From Actinomadura hibisca NBRC 15177 (GTDB lineage: Bacteria > Actinomycetota > Actinomycetes > Streptosporangiales > Streptosporangiaceae): a stretch of 42,332 bases of DNA. Under the pieces are notes generated by a model. The model did no database searches. It saw nothing but the letters and a program-made list of their open reading frames with translations, and was not told the DNA's origin. Both the position numbers and the translations under genes were made by a program. Shown in pieces: positions 38,626 through 42,332 of this stretch. Location: assembly GCF_001552635.1 (NCBI RefSeq), contig NZ_BCRO01000105.1:1-42332 (forward strand), given 5' to 3'. The first letter of the stretch is position 1, and each line of letters begins with the position of its first letter.

Positions 38626-39900
38626 ATGTCCCTTCCTTCGCAACCGCGCCGCATCGTGATCGCCGGAGCCTCCCTGGCGGGTCTGCGCGCCGCCCAGAGC
38701 CTGCGCGCCGAGGGCTTCGCCGGCGACATCACCCTCGTCGGCGCCGAACCGCGCCCGCCCTACAACCGGCCGCCGCTGTCCAAGAGCGTGCTCACCGGAG
38801 ACGACGACGTGACCCTGCCGGGCGACGAGGTCGACGCGCACTGGCTGGGCGGACGCCGGGCCATCAGCCTGGACGTCGCCGGGCGCCGGGTCGCGGTGGA
38901 CGACGGGAGCGACCTTCCCTACGACGGACTGGTGATCGCTACCGGCGCTCGGCCGCGTCGGCTGGCCGAGGACCAGATGGGGTACGCGGGGGTGCACGTG
39001 TTGCGCACCGTGGAGCACGCGCAGGCGTTGCGGGCGGGGCTGGGTGGGGTTGCCGGTGCGGCTGGGCGGGTCGTCGTCATCGGTGGTGGCTTTATTGGGG
39101 GCGAGGTGGCCTCGACGGCGCGCTCGCTGGGGGCGGAGGTGACGCTCGTCGAGGCGGGCGAGCTGCCGATGGCCGGGGTGGTCGGGGAGGTGGCGGCCGG
39201 GTGGTTGGCCGAGCACCACCGCCGGAACGGGGTCGAGTTGATCACCGGTATGCGGGTGGTCGGGCTGGTGGGCGAGGGTGGGGAGCCTGGTGAGGGCGGG
39301 GAGTTTGGTGAAGGCTGGGAGTCTGGTGAGGGGCGGCGGTTGGGGGCGGGGCGGGGGGCTCGGCGGGTGCGTGCCGTTCGGTTGGACGGTGGGCGTGAGG
39401 TCGCTGCTGATCTCGTCGTGGTGGCGATCGGAGTGGTCCCCAACACCGAGTGGCTGGAGGGCAGCGGGTTGACGCTGGACGACGGCGTCGTCACCGACCA
39501 AGCTCTGTTCGCCGCGCCCGACGTCGTCGCGGCCGGGGACGTGGTGCGCTGGCCGCATGGGTTGTTCGGCGAGCGGGTGCGGGTCGAGCACTGGGCCAAC
39601 GCCAACGACCAGGGGCTGCTGGCGGCCCGCAATCTGCTGCGCGGGCCTGCGGAGGCCGAGCCGTACGCCGAGGTGCCGGGGTTGGGGACGCGTGTGCACG
39701 GGGCGCGCGTGCAGTGGGCCGGGTTGCCGCACCTGGGGGACGCGAGCCATCTGGTCGCGGGGAAGGCGGAGGACGACAAATTCGCGGTCGCTTTTACGCG
39801 GGGCGGGATTTTGGTGGGTGCGGCTGCGGTCGCATTCCCGAAGGAACTGAACCGGTTGCGTCGGGGCATCGTGGCGGGGTCGGCGCTGGCGGCCGGCTGA
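38626..39900 (+). CDS. FAD-dependent pyridine-nucleotide oxidoreductase (ferredoxin-reductase-like)
   Basis: 424 residues. The FAD site IVIAGASLAGLRAAQSLR is at about 10-27, the active-site NRPPLSKSVL near 48, and the NAD(P) site VVVIGGGFIGGEVASTARSLG near 150. FAD closure is seen in DVVAAGDVVRWPHGL, and a C-terminal interface domain follows. The family reduces ferredoxins, rubredoxins or, in relatives, quinones and metal ions. The gene is divergent from the copper operon over CsoR-like sites, so a copper-linked redox role is likely but inferred. Start ATG has GGAG 7 nt upstream. Residues about 216-239 are a Gly/Glu-rich insert encoded by an 18-bp tandem repeat, unusual in this family. Confidence 0.9.
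   Translation: MSLPSQPRRIVIAGASLAGLRAAQSLRAEGFAGDITLVGAEPRPPYNRPPLSKSVLTGDDDVTLPGDEVDAHWLGGRRAISLDVAGRRVAVDDGSDLPYDGLVIATGARPRRLAEDQMGYAGVHVLRTVEHAQALRAGLGGVAGAAGRVVVIGGGFIGGEVASTARSLGAEVTLVEAGELPMAGVVGEVAAGWLAEHHRRNGVELITGMRVVGLVGEGGEPGEGGEFGEGWESGEGRRLGAGRGARRVRAVRLDGGREVAADLVVVAIGVVPNTEWLEGSGLTLDDGVVTDQALFAAPDVVAAGDVVRWPHGLFGERVRVEHWANANDQGLLAARNLLRGPAEAEPYAEVPGLGTRVHGARVQWAGLPHLGDASHLVAGKAEDDKFAVAFTRGGILVGAAAVAFPKELNRLRRGIVAGSALAAG
39271..39342 (+). repeat. 18-bp tandem repeat inside the FAD-reductase gene
   Basis: Four in-frame copies of an 18-bp unit, consensus about GGTGAGGGCGGGGAGTTT, give GEGGEP-GEGGEF-GEGWES-GEGRRL. The copies differ by a few substitutions. The insert falls in a surface loop of the NAD(P) domain. 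Confidence 0.85.
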
Positions 39901-40192
39901 GACGGGGTTCGGCGTTATCTGAGGCGTCGTCTAGAGCGTTGTCCGAGGCCTTTTGGTGGGGCTTTCCGGGGCGCGGGCACCCGAGATGGGGACGGTTTGG
40001 GCAGCACGTTACAAGGAAGTTATCCACAGCCCTGTGTGGCGTCGCAGACCCGATCTCCTTAGCGGTTTGTCTACTTTTGTCGAGGTAAGGGGGGCGGGAT
40101 GCCCGCTCTTCCGGCTGCTCTCGGGGTTGTGCACAGCGTTGTCCACAGGTTTCCACAGCCCTGTGGACAGCTCCATCGCCGATACTTGACAC
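39901..40192. promoter_or_regulatory. DnaA-box cluster upstream of the Fpg/Nei glycosylase
   Basis: This 292-bp non-coding stretch contains TTATCCACA at 40020-40028 (perfect), TTGTGCACA at 40127-40135, TTGTCCACA at 40139-40147 (Streptomyces-type consensus), GTTTCCACA at 40149-40157, and TGTGGACAG at 40162-40170 (minus strand, one mismatch). Three starts are spaced 12 and 10 bp, about one helical turn. The word TCCACAGCCCTGTG occurs twice (40023 and 40152). GATACT at 40181-40186 is a possible -10 for the glycosylase gene, which has no ribosome site, so the message could be leaderless. Confidence 0.65.
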
Positions 40193-41056
40193 ATGCCTGA
40201 GCTACCCGAGGTGGAGGCGCTGGCCGCCTTCCTGCGCGAACGCGCCACGGGGCACGCCGTCGCGGGCACCGATGTTCTCGCGATCTCCGCGCTCAAGACC
40301 TACGACCCGCCGATCACCGCGCTCAACGGCCTGATCGTCACCGACACCGTCCGGCGCGGGAAGTTCCTGGACATCGACGTGGACGGTCTGCACCTGATCA
40401 TCCATCTGGCACGGGCGGGCTGGCTCCGCTGGCACGAGGAGCTGCCCGCCCGCCTGGGCCGCGCCGGCGGGCGAAACCCGCTGGCCGTCCGCGTGCACCT
40501 GGACGACGGGTCCGGCTTCGACCTGACCGAGATGGGGACGAAGAAGGGCCTGGCCGTCTACCTGGTCCGCAACCCGGCCGACGTGCCGGGCGTGGCGGCG
40601 CTGGGCCCCGACCCGCTGGACGAGGCATTCACGCCCGAGGCGCTGGGCGCGATCGTGGCGGGCAAGCGGACCCAGATCAAGGGCCTGCTGCGCGACCAGA
40701 AGGTGATCGCCGGGATCGGCAACGCCTATTCCGACGAGGTGCTGCACGTCGCCCGGATGTCGCCGTTCAAGGTGGCGGCGACGCTGGACGAATCCGACGT
40801 CGCCACTCTGCATTCGGCGATCGTGACGACCCTGCGCGAGGCGGTGGGCCGGGCCGAAGGGCTGCACGCGCAGGATCTCAAGGGAGAGAAGAAGACAGGA
40901 CTGCGCGTCCATGGGCGGGCCGGGGAGAAATGCCCGGTCTGCGGGGACGTCGTGCGCGAGGTGTCGTTCGCCGACTCCGCGCTCCAGTACTGTCCGACGT
41001 GCCAGACGGGTGGAAAGCCGCTTGCCGATCGCCGTATGTCGCGCCTGTTGAAATAG
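40193..41056 (+). CDS. Fpg/Nei-family DNA glycosylase
   Basis: 287 residues, full length. The N-terminus is MPELPEVE: the catalytic Pro after Met removal and Glu are present. The helix-two-turn-helix domain has IKGLLRDQKVIAGIGNAYSDEVLHVARMSPF. The C-terminal zinc finger CPVCGDVVREVSF...YCPTCQTGGKPL closes with the conserved Arg in DRRMSRLLK. It removes oxidised bases (8-oxoguanine or formamidopyrimidines) and nicks DNA. Fpg and Nei types cannot be separated here with certainty. No ribosome site is seen; the possible -10 element sits 6 nt before the ATG. The DnaA boxes overlap the -35 region, so DnaA could influence its transcription. Confidence 0.93.
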   Translation: MPELPEVEALAAFLRERATGHAVAGTDVLAISALKTYDPPITALNGLIVTDTVRRGKFLDIDVDGLHLIIHLARAGWLRWHEELPARLGRAGGRNPLAVRVHLDDGSGFDLTEMGTKKGLAVYLVRNPADVPGVAALGPDPLDEAFTPEALGAIVAGKRTQIKGLLRDQKVIAGIGNAYSDEVLHVARMSPFKVAATLDESDVATLHSAIVTTLREAVGRAEGLHAQDLKGEKKTGLRVHGRAGEKCPVCGDVVREVSFADSALQYCPTCQTGGKPLADRRMSRLLK

Positions 41057-41114
41057 CTTTGTGTGGCTTGGCTTGGCTTGGGTTCGGGTGGTTCGGCGTG
41101 GTGTGTTTTCCGGG

Positions 41115-41582
41115 TCAGCGCACCTTCGGGACGTCGCCGAACAACGGCTTGAGCTTGGTCCAGCGGCTCAGCTCACAACCGTCGGTACGGGTGAACTTGG
41201 CGTCCACCGGCTGACCCTTCCAGGTGCCCTTGACCGTGGCGATCTCGGGACCGCCATAGATCTTGGTGCAGATCTGCTGCTCGGGCGGGGCCTTGAAGGG
41301 GTCCTGGGCCTGCGCGAGCGTGGCGCACGCCTGGTCCTTGCGCGGGTGGTCCCCGCCGGCCGGGTCGCAGGTGAGCGTCCAGGTCTTGGCCGGCGCCTGC
41401 GCCGACGCCTTGACCGCGACCGTGAGCCGATCCGCCGGCGCGGACGGGTCGGCCTGCGTCGGCTGGAGGGACACGGTGCGCTGGTCAGCGGGTTTGTCCG
41501 TGGCCTGTTCGGTGCCGCAACCCGCCAGTGCCATGATCATGGCTAGGCCGGGCGTGGTGAAAAGGAGCGTCCGATACCGCAT
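41115..41582 (-). CDS. Subtilisin-inhibitor-like (SSI, I16) lipoprotein
   Basis: 155 residues. The signal peptide ends in ALAGC with Cys22 as lipid anchor, then a Thr/Asp/Ala linker. The C-terminal part (about 65-150) has the SSI pattern: WTLTCDPAGGDHP, ACATL, a variable loop, ICTKIYGGPEI, GTWKGQPVDAKF, DGCEL, with four Cys for two disulfides. By alignment with SSI, where the reactive bond follows C-x-P1, the P1 residue would be Lys, so a trypsin-like target is plausible. Most SSI proteins are freely secreted; this one is predicted to be membrane-anchored. Its start overlaps the opposite-strand region upstream of the rhodanese. Confidence 0.85.
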   Translation of the reverse strand: MRYRTLLFTTPGLAMIMALAGCGTEQATDKPADQRTVSLQPTQADPSAPADRLTVAVKASAQAPAKTWTLTCDPAGGDHPRKDQACATLAQAQDPFKAPPEQQICTKIYGGPEIATVKGTWKGQPVDAKFTRTDGCELSRWTKLKPLFGDVPKVR

Positions 41583-41628
41583 GAGTGATTCGACGCGGGC
41601 GGGTTCCGCGCGGTTCCATGGAGGTGTG

Positions 41629-41970
41629 ATGTTTTTCGGGGATGAGGTTCCGGCGGTCGACGCGGCCGCCGTCTCACAGGACGCCTACCTGCTGGACGTG
41701 CGGGAACAGGACGAGTGGGACGCGGGGCACGCGCCCGAGGCGGTGCACATCCCGATGGGGGAGCTGAGCGACCGCGCCGGTGAGATCCCGCGCGACCGGG
41801 AGGTCTTCGTGATCTGCCGGTCGGGCATGCGCTCGGCCCAGGTGACGGTGGCCCTGAACCAGGCGGGCTGGCTGGCGCGCAACGTGACGGGCGGGATGAA
41901 GCGCTGGGCGGAGGCCGGTCGTCCGATGGAGGCCGGGGGCGGGCAGGACGGGGCGCCTTACGTGGCTTAG
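41629..41970 (+). CDS. Rhodanese-domain protein
   Basis: 113 residues, one complete rhodanese domain: LLDVREQDEWDAGHAPEAVHIPMGEL, catalytic Cys in FVICRSGMRSAQ, and a C-terminal NVTGGMKRWAEAGRP. Small single-domain rhodaneses handle sulfane sulfur. ATG start directly after GGAGGTGTG. A longer version from the ATG at 41581 is in frame but would start inside the divergent lipoprotein promoter; the short form fits the family. No other sulfur gene is adjacent. Confidence 0.88.
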   Translation: MFFGDEVPAVDAAAVSQDAYLLDVREQDEWDAGHAPEAVHIPMGELSDRAGEIPRDREVFVICRSGMRSAQVTVALNQAGWLARNVTGGMKRWAEAGRPMEAGGGQDGAPYVA

Positions 41971-42332
41971 GTCGTGGCTTGGGTCTGGCTTGCGCCAGAC
42001 GTCACCTGCGCCGCCTGCTCCTGCACTGCGTGGGGCGCCGCTTTACCGCCTGCCTTGTTTTGCCCGGCTCGCGCAGCGAGCCGGGCAAAACAAGGCAGGC
42101 GTAGTTCTAGGCCCGGCCTGGGGTAGGCGGTATGGGGGCTGAGTGCCTTCGGGCGGGGTGAGGTTGTTGTTTGGGTGCGGGGCGCGGGGTTGAGGTAGGT
42201 GGTCGGGTGCTGAAAACCCGCACGGGGTGGGGTCGCTGGGTATCTGGATCAACCCCGCGCGGGCTGGGGGTTGTTGGTTAGGTGCGGGAAACCCGCGCGG
42301 GGCTGGGCTTGGGTGCGCCCGTGTAGACCCCC
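41971..42332. repeat. Non-coding right edge with 26-bp perfect hairpin and G/T-rich repeats
   Basis: No gene. The most striking element is a perfect 26-bp inverted repeat with a 3-nt loop (42047-42072 and 42076-42101), containing a T4 in one arm and A4 in the other, which could terminate transcription from both sides. From about 42130 to the end, G/T-rich words (GAGGTTGTTGTTTGGGTG, TTGAGGTAGGTGGTC) and short CCCGC/GCGGG hairpins repeat. These resemble the left edge of the window. Confidence 0.7.

Noticed and set aside
38533..39869. Minus-strand proteins antisense to the FAD reductase
   Set aside because: Pro/Arg/Ser-rich translations without domains; the plus-strand frame carries clear FAD and NAD motifs.
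40020..40170. The replication origin itself
   Set aside because: Only five boxes, no dnaA/dnaN/rpmH genes and no AT-rich unwinding region; a titration or regulatory cluster is more likely.

Overview
The window is very GC-rich actinobacterial chromosome. Its core (about 4.4 to 17.3 kb) is the conserved near-origin cell-division and cell-wall block: ppiA, rhomboid, crgA, DUF881, sortase E, a pabA/trpG-type amidotransferase, pknB, pbpA, ftsW/rodA, pstP, fhaB, fhaA and a tRNA-Leu(CAG). This order matches the Streptomyces and mycobacterial loci. CrgA, the sortase E neighbourhood and the XRE-DUF5753/DUF397 pair suggest a filamentous, sporulating actinomycete. Thermomonosporaceae (Actinomadura-like) is my best guess, but the species cannot be read from the sequence.

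Layout. 0.2-1.6 kb: an acyltransferase and a DUF5324-like membrane protein. 1.5-4.3 kb: a 2.7 kb insert of lower GC, bounded by two 62-bp direct repeats (59/62 identical) that split the DUF5324 / ppiA intergenic region. It carries an RsbW-type ATPase, an unrecognised partner protein, an XRE-DUF5753 regulator and a DUF397 protein. 4.4-8.5 kb: ppiA to pabA. 8.7-17.1 kb: the minus-strand Ser/Thr phosphosignalling and elongation/division operon. 17.5-19.9 kb: an amino-acid permease with a divergent Lrp regulator, and a MarR regulator. 20.0-28.7 kb: redox and efflux genes (SDR, berberine-bridge-like FAD oxidase, PPOX protein, two MFS pumps, FMN reductase, isochorismatase fold) with HxlR and TetR regulators. 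Here I see a SoxR-like promoter and a second MerR-type promoter. 28.8-32.9 kb: STAS protein, lipoprotein, alpha/beta hydrolase with tandem TetR-type operators, a 33-bp minisatellite, TenA and a GNAT. 33.0-39.9 kb: a copper locus (copZ, secreted double-domain protein, copA, a His-rich cytoplasmic paralogue of the secreted protein, and a divergent FAD reductase) tied together by four CsoR-like palindromes. 40.0-42.0 kb: a DnaA-box cluster in front of an Fpg/Nei glycosylase, an SSI-like inhibitor lipoprotein and a rhodanese. The right edge is repeat-rich non-coding DNA.

How it fits together. The core couples peptidoglycan synthesis (FtsW/RodA with PbpA) to PASTA-kinase signalling (PknB, PstP, FhaA, FhaB) and to septation (CrgA). 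The flanks are stress modules, each with its own regulator or operator. The points most worth following are the repeat-bounded island, the paired secreted/cytosolic copper proteins with their CsoR-like sites, and the DnaA-box clusters outside oriC.
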